A DNA stretch of 64,000 bases. Source: Rhodococcus oxybenzonivorans (GTDB taxonomy: Bacteria; Actinomycetota; Actinomycetes; Mycobacteriales; Mycobacteriaceae). A program made the position numbers and the translations under genes. Location of the stretch: assembly GCF_003130705.1 (NCBI RefSeq), contig NZ_CP021354.1, positions 4,402,001 through 4,466,000 of the forward strand, given 5' to 3'. This document shows, one piece after another, positions 44,201 through 52,406 of this stretch; position 1 is the stretch's first letter; every line of letters begins with the position of its first letter. Under the pieces are notes generated by a model. It made no database searches. It was not told the origin of the DNA and worked only from the letters and a program-made list of their open reading frames with translations.

Positions 44201-44985
44201 GCATCTTCGGCGGGGCGTGGGACTACATTGTGGATCCGGCCAACTGGGAGGGCAGGACCGGAATCGGGGCGCGCATCCTCGAGCACCTCTGGTACAGCCT
44301 TCTCGCCGTCGCCCTCTCGGCCGCCGTCGCGGTTCCGCTCGGTGCGGTCATCGGCCATCTGCGTCGAGGCGAGGTGCTGGTGGTGGGCCTCGTCAACGCG
44401 CTGCGTTCACTTCCCACGTTGGGCCTGCTGACCTTCCTCGTGCTGCTCCTCGGGCTCGGTCTCATCCCGCCGATCCTCGCCCTGGTGGTACTCGGCATTC
44501 CGCCGCTACTGGCCGGCACCTACTCCGGTGTCGCGAACGTCGACCGGACGGTGGTTGACGCCGCCCGCGCGATGGGCATGACCGAGTGGCAGGTCCTCAG
44601 CCGCGTGGAGGCACCGAATGCGCTGCCGCTCATGCTCGGCGGACTGCGCAACGCCACACTGCAGATCATTGCAACCGCAGCGGTGGCCGCGTACGTCAAC
44701 CTCGGCGGGCTCGGACGGTACATCTTCGACGGACTCGCCTTGCGTCAGTACGACCGGGTACTGGTCGGTGCGCTGCTGGTGACGATCCTGGCCCTCGTCG
44801 TCGACGGGCTTCTCGCGCTCGCGGTGTGGGCATCCGTCCCGGGCACGGGCCGGCTACGTCGTGGTACCAGCGCCCAGGAGTGGGCCGACCTGGCCGCCGC
44901 GCGAAGTCCCGGTAGAACGGCAAACACCCCGGGCGGGAACCTTGGTGCGGGCTCCGGTCCGGGGTGTTCAACGGATTCTCGCTAG
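44197..44985 (+). CDS. Quaternary-amine ABC transporter permease 2
   Basis: A 262-residue membrane permease with the EAA loop TVVDAARAMGMTEWQVLSRVEAPNALPLMLGG. ATG 44197 follows AAGGAGG at 7 nt, so the upstream in-frame extension is discarded. After the last helix, about 50 residues rich in Gly, Ser and Arg run through a stem-loop that could be the operon terminator, so the C-terminal tail may be functionally unimportant. Its stop overlaps the convergent malic enzyme gene by 4 nt. Confidence 0.86.
   Translation: MSIFGGAWDYIVDPANWEGRTGIGARILEHLWYSLLAVALSAAVAVPLGAVIGHLRRGEVLVVGLVNALRSLPTLGLLTFLVLLLGLGLIPPILALVVLGIPPLLAGTYSGVANVDRTVVDAARAMGMTEWQVLSRVEAPNALPLMLGGLRNATLQIIATAAVAAYVNLGGLGRYIFDGLALRQYDRVLVGALLVTILALVVDGLLALAVWASVPGTGRLRRGTSAQEWADLAAARSPGRTANTPGGNLGAGSGPGCSTDSR
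44923..44968. terminator. Possible terminator hairpin inside the permease 3' end
   Basis: AACACCCCGG (44923-44932) pairs with CCGGGGTGTT (44959-44968) over 10 bp with a 26-nt loop. No T run follows. It lies just before the convergent gene ends at 44982-44985. Confidence 0.4.
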
Positions 44986-46175
44986 TCGGTGACGCCTTCT
45001 GCGCGAGCAGCGGCGGCGACCGCCTCCGCGACAGCGGGGGCGACGCGAGGATCGAGCGGGCTGGGAACGATCTTGTCTACAGCCAACTCGTCACCGACGA
45101 CCGAGAGGATTGCCTCGGCGGCGGCAAGCTTCATGCCTTCGGTGATACGACGGGCGCCGGCGTCGAGCGCACCGCGGAACACACCGGGGAAGGCGAGCAC
45201 ATTGTTGATCTGGTTCGGGAAGTCGCTACGCCCGGTGGCCACGATCGCCGCGTGCTTCTTCGCGACCTCGGGGTGGATTTCCGGGTCCGGGTTCGACAGC
45301 GCGAATACGATGGCGTCGTCCGCCATGGTCGCGATGAGTTCTTCGGGAACGGTGCCCGCGGACACTCCGAGGAACACGTCCGCACCGTCGAGGGCTTCGA
45401 CGATCCCGCCGTGCCGGCCGGTGGGGTTGGTGCGGGCCGCGAGGTCGACCTTGACCTCGTTCAGGTCCTTGCGGTCGGCCGAGACGATGCCCTTGGAATC
45501 GAGAACGGTCACGTCGGCGATGCCGGCGGCGAGCAGGATGTTCGCGCAGGCGACACCGGCGGCGCCGGCGCCGGAGATGACGACGCGCAGCGAGGAGATG
45601 TCCCGCTTCTGCACCTTCACCGCACCCTTGAGGGCGGCGAGGACCACGATCGCGGTGCCGTGCTGATCGTCGTGCATGACCGGGCAGTCCAGGGCCTCGA
45701 TCACGCGCTTCTCGATCTCGAAGCAGCGCGGTGCGGAAATGTCCTCGAGGTTGACCGCGCCGAAGCTCGGGCGCAACCGGATGAGGGTTTCGACGATTTC
45801 GTCGGGGTCCTTGGTGTCGAGCACCAGCGGAATGGAATTGAGGCCCGCGAAGTTCTTGAACAGTGCGGACTTGCCTTCCATCACCGGGAGGGAGGCGCGG
45901 GGACCGATGTCGCCGAGGCCGAGTACCGCGGAGCCGTCGCTGACGACGACCACGAGGCGGCTGGTCCAGGTGTAACGGTCGGCGAGGGTCTCGTCGGCGT
46001 GGATCGCGCGGGAAACCTGCGCGACGCCGGGCGTGTAGGCAATGGACAGGGCGCGCTGGGTATCGAGGGCGGTCGTGGTCTCTACCGAGAGCTTCCCCCC
46101 GATGTGGCCGGCGAAGATCTCCTCGTCGGTCAGCTCGACCTTCTGCGGTGTGGTGGGTTCGGACACGATGGACAC
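44982..46175 (-). CDS. NAD(P)-dependent malic enzyme
   Basis: A 397-residue malic enzyme (malate to pyruvate plus CO2) of the short bacterial type without a phosphotransacetylase domain. YTPGVAQVSRAI holds the catalytic Tyr, MEGKSALFKNFAGLNSIP the Lys region, NLEDISAPRCFEIE and MHDDQHGTAIVVLAAL the metal site, and SGAGAAGVACANILL the dinucleotide fold. GTG 46175 is chosen because AGGAG lies 7 nt upstream; the longer open frame covers untranslated leader. It supplies pyruvate and reducing power for lipid synthesis. The 376-bp region upstream has several inverted repeats. Confidence 0.91.
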   Translation of the reverse strand: MSIVSEPTTPQKVELTDEEIFAGHIGGKLSVETTTALDTQRALSIAYTPGVAQVSRAIHADETLADRYTWTSRLVVVVSDGSAVLGLGDIGPRASLPVMEGKSALFKNFAGLNSIPLVLDTKDPDEIVETLIRLRPSFGAVNLEDISAPRCFEIEKRVIEALDCPVMHDDQHGTAIVVLAALKGAVKVQKRDISSLRVVISGAGAAGVACANILLAAGIADVTVLDSKGIVSADRKDLNEVKVDLAARTNPTGRHGGIVEALDGADVFLGVSAGTVPEELIATMADDAIVFALSNPDPEIHPEVAKKHAAIVATGRSDFPNQINNVLAFPGVFRGALDAGARRITEGMKLAAAEAILSVVGDELAVDKIVPSPLDPRVAPAVAEAVAAAARAEGVTD

Positions 46176-46551
46176 GATGACACTCCTGCTAAGTCCAGGC
46201 TCACTCGGGGCCGGGTTACTGTGAAGTAACCATGCGGATCGGCGCTGATCTACGTAGTTACTCCGCGAACGACAACTGGTGAAGCTTCCGGTGCGCGCGA
46301 TCACTTTGGCCGCAGAACTTCCGAAGCGTGGATGGCGCTGGGCGGGTGAGCCCTTGGCAACGCTGCCATAAATCCCCGCCGAAGGGCGGTGGCGCCGACG
46401 TCGGAGTGATGCTAAGTCAAGCACGAAGATCGCTGCACAATCAAATCGCCACGGGAGTCAGACGTCTCACGTTTTCCGGCTTCTACCTGTGAGAACAAGT
46501 TACCGACGGGTCACCGTGAGAGCCGGTTTCACATAACTCTCCGAGCGTCGG
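46176..46551 (-). other. 376-bp gene-free leader of the malic enzyme gene
   Basis: No coding sequence is evident on either strand. Read on the minus strand it holds several short hairpins: CCGCC/GGCGG near 46375-46390, TGGCA-GCGT-TGCCA near 46355-46368, GGGC/GCCC near 46340-46353 and the IR at 46214-46231. A TTGTGC-TAGCAT pair with a long spacer near 46408-46440 is a weak promoter candidate. I could not match it to a riboswitch consensus. The far part (46440-46551) lies downstream of a leftward membrane-protein gene and may carry its transcript end. Confidence 0.4.
46214..46231. promoter_or_regulatory. Inverted repeat GGTTACT-N4-AGTAACC
   Basis: A perfect 7-bp inverted repeat lies 39 bp upstream of the malic enzyme start. 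It also reads as GTTAC-N6-GTAAC (46215-46230), the spacing used by MtrA/GlnR-type response regulators. It can be an operator or an mRNA hairpin near the ribosome-binding site. Confidence 0.45.
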
Positions 46552-46959
46552 TCAACCCCACCATTGGGTGACCAGCAGAAGCGCTGCCGCAGCGAGGACG
46601 GCGACTGATGCGAGCACCGCGGCGAGACCGTCGCGACGGTCGGCGATCCGCTGGGCCACAACCACGACCACGGACGCGACGATGTGCGCGGTGATCGAGA
46701 CGGCTCCCGGCCCCGGGAATCCCCTGCCGCCGCCCACATAGGCGGACCCGATCACGACGAGACACAGGATCACCACACCGGCCGCGACGGCGCCACTGAA
46801 CGCGCGCGACGCCCTGACGACAAATGATCTGCGACGTGGCTCGCGCGGGAGCACGGACCTCGGCGTCGTCGGGCCGTAGGGGTCGTCACGGTCAGCGTCG
46901 TAGCCGTGAGGGTCGTAGTGGTCGCGGTTGCCGTAGCGGTCCGAATCGCGTGCAGTCAT
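46552..46959 (-). CDS. Small membrane protein of unknown function
   Basis: 135 residues. A charged, Asp/Arg/Tyr-rich N-terminus of about 55 residues (RYGNRDHYDPHGYDADRDD) precedes three predicted helices: AVAAGVVILCLVVIGSAYV, SITAHIVASVVVVVAQRI and LAAVLASVAVLAAAALLLV. ATG 46959 overlaps the stop of the PHP gene (ATGA), so the two are translationally coupled. No family recognised. Confidence 0.75.
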   Translation of the reverse strand: MTARDSDRYGNRDHYDPHGYDADRDDPYGPTTPRSVLPREPRRRSFVVRASRAFSGAVAAGVVILCLVVIGSAYVGGGRGFPGPGAVSITAHIVASVVVVVAQRIADRRDGLAAVLASVAVLAAAALLLVTQWWG

Positions 46960-47810
46960 GCCGAAATCACCTGTGTACCGGAGGCTTTGGAGGCGAGCTT
47001 GTCGAACTCGTCGGGATCCGTACCGAACTCGCCCAGCCGGATCGTCTTGTTCGTCCCGTGGTAATCGGAAGATCCGGTGACGACGAGCCCCAATTCGTCG
47101 GCCAGTCCCTGAAGGACCGCGACATCGGCCGACGAGTGGTCGGGATGATGCACCTCGAGCCCGTGTAAACCCTCACCGGCCAGCTCCCGGACGTGATCGA
47201 GCGACAGCAGCCGTCCCCGCGCCCGCGCCCGCCCGTGGGCGAGAACGCTCACCCCTCCGGCCTCGGCCACCAGTTGAACCGCCTCGTCCAAAGGGGTGTC
47301 GGATTTGTCGACGAAGTACCGGCCCCGCGGCGCCAGCAGGTCGACGAACGCCTCATTGACACTGCTCACGACTCCGGCCCGCATCAGCGCCCTCGCCAGA
47401 TGTGGGCGACCCGCGGCCGGACCCGCTGCCGCCAGGACCTCGTCGGCGTCGATGGGCAGGCCGTCCTCCATCATCAGCTCGGCCATGGCCCGGATCCTGA
47501 CGACCCGTTCGGTTCGCAGCCGCTCCCGTTCCCGCGCGAACGCGGCGTGCGCGGGATCGAAGAGGTAGGCCAGCAGGTGAACCGCGACGGGACGACCGTC
47601 CTCACCCCGGCCCGCGCAGGACATCTCCATGCCCCGGACCAGGGTCAACCCGGCAGGCATCGCCGCAACCGCCTCTGCCCACCCCGCCGTGGTGTCGTGA
47701 TCGGTGATGGCCACGGCGTCCAGACCCGCGGCACCGGCCGCGCGCACGAGGTCTGCCGGACTGTCGGTACCGTCCGAGGCCGTCGAGTGAGTGTGGAGAT
47801 CGATGCGCAC
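46956..47810 (-). CDS. PHP-domain phosphoesterase (nucleoside 3',5'-bisphosphatase/RNase AM-like)
   Basis: A 284-residue metal-dependent phosphoesterase. PHP motifs are RIDLHTHSTASDGTDSP at the start, AITDHDTTAGW, a metal-binding Glu in RGMEMSC, GRPHLARALMRAG, LAHGRARARG and GSSDYHGTNK near the end. This arrangement matches the YciV/RNase AM group, which removes 3'-phosphate from pAp-type nucleotides and trims RNA 5' ends. GTG 47810 gives the standard N-terminus. It is divergent from corA and coupled to a small membrane protein gene. Confidence 0.87.
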   Translation of the reverse strand: MRIDLHTHSTASDGTDSPADLVRAAGAAGLDAVAITDHDTTAGWAEAVAAMPAGLTLVRGMEMSCAGRGEDGRPVAVHLLAYLFDPAHAAFARERERLRTERVVRIRAMAELMMEDGLPIDADEVLAAAGPAAGRPHLARALMRAGVVSSVNEAFVDLLAPRGRYFVDKSDTPLDEAVQLVAEAGGVSVLAHGRARARGRLLSLDHVRELAGEGLHGLEVHHPDHSSADVAVLQGLADELGLVVTGSSDYHGTNKTIRLGEFGTDPDEFDKLASKASGTQVISA

Positions 47811-47968
47811 CTGCCCAGTGTGTCAGGTGCGCTCGCGAAGGGTCCGGGCGTGCGTGCGTCGAGCGGTGTCGTGCCGTCCGGTCGTCGGGGATTCGGGACT
47901 CCCGTGCTCACGTAGGATTGCGCGACACCAAGTCCTCGGTCTCGACGCTGAAGGGAGTGCTCGCACCC

Positions 47969-49030
47969 ATGCCCTCACTTCCGGCACAAGGCCGCGACAA
48001 GTCCGCGGGTCCCCGGATCCGCATCCCCACCGCACGCGCCGTCGTGGATTGCGGCGTGTACGTGGACGGCATCCGTCTGCCCGGTAAGTACACCCATCAG
48101 GCTGCCCTCGCCGAGGTCCGGCGGCGTGGCCGGGGATTCGTGTGGGTCGGACTCCTCGCACCCGACGAAGGTCAGATGGAGAGCGTGGCCGAGACGTTCG
48201 GCCTGCACGAACTGATGGTCGAGGACGCTGTCCACGCGCACCAGCGGCCCAAACTCGAACGCTACGACGACATCCTGTTCCTGGTGCTGCGGACCGTCAA
48301 TTATGTGCCACACGATTCAGTGGCGACCGCCAGTGAGATCGTGGAGACCGGCGAGATCATGGCCTTCGTGGGCGCGGACTACGTCGTGACCGTGCGGCAC
48401 GGCGATCATTCCGGGCTCGCGAACGTCCGGCGCTCGCTCGAGGAGAATCAGGAACGGCTCGCGCTCGGTCCCTATGCCGTCCTGCACGCGGTGGCCGACC
48501 ACGTCGTCGATACGTACCTCGAGGTCACCCAGGCCATCGAACACGACGTCGACGGCATGGAGGAGGCGGTGTTCAGCCCGCGGAACACCGTCGCGGTCGA
48601 GCACATCTACCTGCTCAAGAGGGAGATCGTCGAACTGCGCAAGTCGGTGAACCCGCTGTCGAACCCGCTGCTGCGGTTGACGCAGTCGCCCGGCAATCCG
48701 GTGCCGAAGGAAGTGCGGCGGTACTTTCGCGACGTGCTCGACCACCACACCACCGTCGCAGAGCGGATCGCCGAGTACGACGAGGTGCTCAGCTCACTCG
48801 TCGACGCGGCTCTCGCCAAGATCGCCGTCCAGCAGAACACCGACATGCGCAAGATTTCGGCATGGGTGGCCATCGCCGCCGTGCCCACGATGATCGCAGG
48901 AATCTATGGCATGAATTTCGACAACATGCCCGAATTACATTGGCAATACGGGTATCACCTCGTGGTGGCCTTCATTGTGTCGGTCACGGTGGGGCTGTTC
49001 GTCACCTTCCGCCGAAACAACTGGCTCTAG
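47969..49030 (+). CDS. corA: CorA family magnesium/divalent cation transporter
   Basis: 353 residues. A large cytoplasmic domain precedes two C-terminal helices with the GMN signature (YGMNFDNMPEL) in the loop between them, and the usual basic end RRNNWL. It forms a pentameric Mg2+ channel. The frame is open from TTG 47918 and GTG 47957, but ATG 47969, with AAGGGAG upstream (11 nt, rather long), best matches homologues whose conserved part begins RIPTARAVVDCGVYVDG. From memory, corA lies next to sugC in M. tuberculosis as well. It overlaps the convergent SUFU gene by 4 nt. Confidence 0.88.
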   Translation: MPSLPAQGRDKSAGPRIRIPTARAVVDCGVYVDGIRLPGKYTHQAALAEVRRRGRGFVWVGLLAPDEGQMESVAETFGLHELMVEDAVHAHQRPKLERYDDILFLVLRTVNYVPHDSVATASEIVETGEIMAFVGADYVVTVRHGDHSGLANVRRSLEENQERLALGPYAVLHAVADHVVDTYLEVTQAIEHDVDGMEEAVFSPRNTVAVEHIYLLKREIVELRKSVNPLSNPLLRLTQSPGNPVPKEVRRYFRDVLDHHTTVAERIAEYDEVLSSLVDAALAKIAVQQNTDMRKISAWVAIAAVPTMIAGIYGMNFDNMPELHWQYGYHLVVAFIVSVTVGLFVTFRRNNWL

Positions 49031-49614
49031 AGGGACGCCGCGCCGCGGTTCGGGTCGCGCACGTCGATGCCCGCCTCGGTCCACGCTTCCCGTAATGCCT
49101 CGGCGCCGCGCAGTCGCACCCACGCTGCCTCCGTTCCGGTGAGGGGCACGGCAGCAAGAAACTGCACCGCGTCGGCGGGTTCGGGAAGGGCCAGGTCCGG
49201 AATCGAGGACTTGCCCAGGAGCACCGCCGTGAACGGCGTGTCCTTCCACAACGGCTCGCCGAGGTCGAGGAGCGCGTCCTCGACGAGGACCACCCCCTCC
49301 ACCGACGGCGCCGCCGCCAGCACCGCGAGCGTGCGCGCGACACCCGAGCTCACCCCGGCTCCCCCGCGCAGCGTCAGCACGAGTTCCGCGCGCGGACCCC
49401 GCATCGGGTCGGCCACCAATTCCCCGGGATCACCCATCGGGTGCCGGGAGCAACCCAGAGTCACGTACCGGACGAGATCGTCTTCGGCGGGCGGGAACCG
49501 CAGCACGTCGAGAGGCTCGACCCCCAGAAACGTCACCGAGGCGGCGGTCGGCTCGGGCCCCCCGATCTGTTCGAGCAGGTGCGCACGAACGGCTGCCACA
49601 ACGCTGTCAGTCAC
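49027..49614 (-). CDS. Suppressor-of-fused (SUFU) domain protein
   Basis: 195 residues resembling bacterial SUFU-domain proteins: VRYVTLGCSRHPM, RAELVLTLRGGAG, a central strand-rich region, then VQFLAAVPLTGTEAAWVRLRGAEALREAW and IDVRDPNR. In bacteria these occur alone or as immunity proteins of polymorphic toxins; no toxin gene is visible here. GTG 49614 is the likely start. The gene is divergent from the metallophosphoesterase gene. Confidence 0.7.
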   Translation of the reverse strand: MTDSVVAAVRAHLLEQIGGPEPTAASVTFLGVEPLDVLRFPPAEDDLVRYVTLGCSRHPMGDPGELVADPMRGPRAELVLTLRGGAGVSSGVARTLAVLAAAPSVEGVVLVEDALLDLGEPLWKDTPFTAVLLGKSSIPDLALPEPADAVQFLAAVPLTGTEAAWVRLRGAEALREAWTEAGIDVRDPNRGAASL

Positions 49615-49667
49615 CCCGCCATCAAACCACCGCGCGCGCTCACTCGTCCCCCGGCCTCTCGAGCCGG

Positions 49668-49673
49668 TAGCGT
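49668..49673 (+). promoter_or_regulatory. Leaderless -10 element, phosphoesterase gene
   Basis: TAGCGT ends 6 nt before ATG 49680. The identical hexamer precedes the nitrilase gene at 2570. Confidence 0.5.
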
Positions 49674-49679
49674 CGGGCC

Positions 49680-50375
49680 ATGGTCTCGGTACTCGCGGTC
49701 TCCGACGAGACGATCGAGTCGTTGTGGACCCCGCAGGGGCGCACCATGAAGGTCGACCTCGTCCTCGGTGCCGGTGATCTGCCCTTCGACTATCTCGAGT
49801 ATCTGATGGATGCACTCGATGCACCGTGCGTGTTCGTGCCCGGCAACCACGACCCCGACCTTTCCGGCTATTCCGCGGGCCGTGTCGGATGGATGCGTTC
49901 CGGTATGCCGTCGACGTGGCCGGGTCCGTGCGGCGCCGTCAACGCCGACGGACGGATCGTCCGCATCGCCGGACTGCGGATCGCCGGCCTGGGCGGATCG
50001 ATTCGGTACAACGACGGCCCCAATCAGTGGACCGAACGGCAGCAGCGCCGGCGTGCCCGCAACCTGGCCATGACGAGTGCGTGGCATGCGCGCCGATCCG
50101 GAGTAGCCGGTGTCGACGTGCTCCTCACGCACAGCCCACCGCGCGGAGTCGGTGATCTCGAGGACCCGCCGCACCGCGGTTTCGAGTGTTTCGAGCAGCT
50201 GGCCGCACGGTTGCAGGCTCGGACACTCGTTCACGGCCACGTGCACCCGTACGGGACGACGCCCGTGGACAGAGTGCTCGGCTCCACGACGGTGATCAAC
50301 ACGGTCGGGTTCACTCTCATGGAGATGTCTTCGGGTACCGAACCGACGATCGTGAGGCGACGGCATGGCACGTGA
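49680..50375 (+). CDS. Calcineurin-like metallophosphoesterase
   Basis: A 231-residue binuclear metal phosphoesterase. The motifs are partly changed: the first (D-x-H) appears as VSDETIE, losing the His, while GAGDLPFDY, GNHDPDL, LLTHSPPRGVGD and HGHVHPYG are intact. Substrate unknown; such enzymes cleave cyclic nucleotides, nucleic acids or phosphoproteins. Start ATG 49680 fits a leaderless promoter. The gene overlaps the following ParB-like gene by 11 nt, so the two are cotranscribed. Confidence 0.82.
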   Translation: MVSVLAVSDETIESLWTPQGRTMKVDLVLGAGDLPFDYLEYLMDALDAPCVFVPGNHDPDLSGYSAGRVGWMRSGMPSTWPGPCGAVNADGRIVRIAGLRIAGLGGSIRYNDGPNQWTERQQRRRARNLAMTSAWHARRSGVAGVDVLLTHSPPRGVGDLEDPPHRGFECFEQLAARLQARTLVHGHVHPYGTTPVDRVLGSTTVINTVGFTLMEMSSGTEPTIVRRRHGT

Positions 50376-51231
50376 CACCGGTTTCCCCTCCGCCGACGCG
50401 GAGAACGACTTCACCCGTCAGCGCCGCCGCGCCGAGCTCTCCCGGCTGGTCAACTGGTTACGCAGGGAACCGGACGACGTCAACGAAATCCTGCCGTTCG
50501 ACGAAGTGGTGGCCGCGCTCGGGAGGATCGGCGAACGGTCACTGGGGTTGCAGGTGATCCCCGTCAACTCGATCGTCGGGAGTGTCGACCGCACCAGTGA
50601 CTTCGACCGGTACTTCCGTCCTACGTCCGCCCGGATACGCGAACGCTGGCAGCGGCTGGCCGCAGCGCAGCGCCGCGGCGAGTCGGTTCCGCCGATCCAG
50701 GTGTACAGAATCGGGTCGATGCACTTCGTCAGCGACGGCCACCACCGCGTGTCCATCGCCTACGCGATGCACTGGAGCACCATCGACGCGTACGTGAGGG
50801 AGATCCTGACCCGGATCTCGCCGGACGGCATCACGCAGCGCGGCGATCTGCTGATCAAGGACCATCGCCGACTGTTCCTGAGCCGGGTACCCCTCACCGG
50901 CGCCCAGCGCAAGGCGGTGACGGTCACCGATCCGTGGGAGTACGCGGAGATCAGCGAGTGCGTCGAAGCCTGGGGATTTCGTCTCATGCAGGAGATGGGC
51001 GAGTTCGTGGGCCGCGACACCGTGGCGCGTCGGTGGTTCGGCGAGGAGTTCCTCCCGGTCGTGCGCATGGTCCGGGCCGCCGGCATGTTGCCCGACCACA
51101 CCGATGCCGAAGCCTACCTGTGGGTGGCTCGAGAACGGTATCGCCTGGTGCGTCAACATGTCTGGAACGACGAGATCATCGCCGAACTGAGCCAGCGGGC
51201 GCCCCGCAAGCACCGGTCTACGAGTCCGTGA
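50365..51231 (+). CDS. ParB/sulfiredoxin-fold nuclease-like protein
   Basis: A 288-residue soluble protein. The middle resembles a ParB N-terminal domain: PVNSIVGSVDRTSDFDRYFRP, then PPIQVYRIGSMHFVSDGHHRVSIAYAM, where DGHHR matches the conserved D/E-G-x-R-R/H box that binds nucleotide in ParB/Srx proteins. It has no helix-turn-helix of the chromosome partition ParB, so it is not the segregation protein. ATG 50365 has GAGG upstream and overlaps the phosphoesterase gene. Function unknown. Its last 14 nt overlap the convergent AlkZ-like gene. Confidence 0.7.
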   Translation: MARDTGFPSADAENDFTRQRRRAELSRLVNWLRREPDDVNEILPFDEVVAALGRIGERSLGLQVIPVNSIVGSVDRTSDFDRYFRPTSARIRERWQRLAAAQRRGESVPPIQVYRIGSMHFVSDGHHRVSIAYAMHWSTIDAYVREILTRISPDGITQRGDLLIKDHRRLFLSRVPLTGAQRKAVTVTDPWEYAEISECVEAWGFRLMQEMGEFVGRDTVARRWFGEEFLPVVRMVRAAGMLPDHTDAEAYLWVARERYRLVRQHVWNDEIIAELSQRAPRKHRSTSP

Positions 51232-52327
51232 ACCGCACCTCCCGGGTGACGGCCTCGGGGTGTGCGAACTTCAGCAATCGACGACCCTCCGCTTCGATGG
51301 CCGGCCGATGAGACTTGGCGATCGTGGTCAACGGCTCCACCTCGAGGATCACCCCGTCCTTCCCCACGGTCGTGGTCGTGAACCCCGCGACCCTGCCGCC
51401 CACCAGCACGGCAGGCTTGATGATCCCGTTCTGAGTGAAGACCCTCTTCCGCACCTCGTCGTCGAGAATCCGCCTGCGATCCGCATGGGAAAGAAGCACA
51501 TTGTCGAAGGGCGCGAGGATGCGCACCGGCGCCGGCACCCCAGCCTCCGGCCGCGGCGCGTCCGGAAGGTCGAAAAGTTCCGTTCCCGATTCCGCGGTGA
51601 ACACCCGCAACTGCGGGCGCAGCTCGTCCAGGATCTCGCCGAGCCGGGTCAAGCCTGACCACGCCTGTGTATCCAGGGCACTCGCCGGGCCGAACGCGGC
51701 GAGGTAACGCAGGACCATCGTCCGTAGTGACGGCGCCGGGTCGAGTGCTTGCCCCACCCACGACTCGAGTGTCGCCAGCGCGGGCTGTCCCGACCTGCCC
51801 CACAACCCCCGCGGTGGCACCTGGACCATCGGCACGAGCCCGCGCACCCCGTGCGCGAGGGCCGCGCCGCCGCGTCCGGGAAATCGCTCCTCGAGCAGCG
51901 GCCGCATCTGCAGTTGCGTGAGCGGCCGATCCCGGACGAGGTCGCGGCCGGCGGCGGCGAGAGCGGCGGCATCGATCCCGTAGAGGTGTGCCCGGTACTG
52001 CGTGTTGGTGCGCAGATCCCGATCGAGGAGCGGCTGAACCAGCGGGCGGAATGTCAGGGCGTCGGCCGCCGACAACGCGAACACGGTTCCACGCATGGCG
52101 ACGATGCGAACCACTTCGCGGCGCTCGATGAGCTCGGAGAGGGCGTCGGGCCGGAAATTCTCGATGCGTGCCCACAGGGCGAAATACGGCGGCATCGGGG
52201 CCTGGGCCTGCAGCCCGCACAGGTGCTCGATCATCTCGAGAGCCGGCGTCCCTGTTCGGCGTAGCAATCCCTGGCGGGCCAGCGTGGCCCGTCCCAGCGC
52301 CCGATCCGACATGCGTTCGGAACCCAC
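51218..52327 (-). CDS. Winged-helix DNA-binding protein, AlkZ-like (HTH_42)
   Basis: 369 residues of the HTH_42 family: GLLRRTGTPALEMIEHLCGLQAQAPMPPYFALWARIENF at the start and FDNVLLSHADRRRIL in the C-terminal part. AlkZ members are DNA glycosylases that unhook interstrand crosslinks made by natural products; most chromosomal relatives, perhaps this one, act on unknown alkylated bases. The catalytic QxQ motif appears as LQAQAPMPP. GTG 52327 is preceded by AAGGGGG at 8 nt and is preferred to ATG 52312. It is divergent from an MFS exporter gene. Confidence 0.78.
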   Translation of the reverse strand: MGSERMSDRALGRATLARQGLLRRTGTPALEMIEHLCGLQAQAPMPPYFALWARIENFRPDALSELIERREVVRIVAMRGTVFALSAADALTFRPLVQPLLDRDLRTNTQYRAHLYGIDAAALAAAGRDLVRDRPLTQLQMRPLLEERFPGRGGAALAHGVRGLVPMVQVPPRGLWGRSGQPALATLESWVGQALDPAPSLRTMVLRYLAAFGPASALDTQAWSGLTRLGEILDELRPQLRVFTAESGTELFDLPDAPRPEAGVPAPVRILAPFDNVLLSHADRRRILDDEVRKRVFTQNGIIKPAVLVGGRVAGFTTTTVGKDGVILEVEPLTTIAKSHRPAIEAEGRRLLKFAHPEAVTREVRFTDS

Positions 52328-52406
52328 CGCGTCGACCCCCTTTGTTAGTTAGCCCCAGTACCGTGTTTATCTGTCAGTGTCGACAGGACGACGCACGGAG
52401 GACCAC

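Noticed and set aside
46320..46440. Possible SAM-type, Mg2+ or c-di-AMP riboswitch before the malic enzyme
   Set aside because: Short matches (GGCAAC, GGTGAGCCC) were on the wrong strand or lacked the rest of any consensus. Kept only as an unassigned structured leader.
50365..51231. Chromosome-partition ParB with parS sites
   Set aside because: No ParA neighbour, no helix-turn-helix domain and no parS-like GTTTCACGTGAAAC sequence nearby.
52377..52406. Upstream GTG start for the MFS exporter
   Set aside because: A strong GGAGGA sits just before ATG 52407, and the extra residues are not transporter-like.
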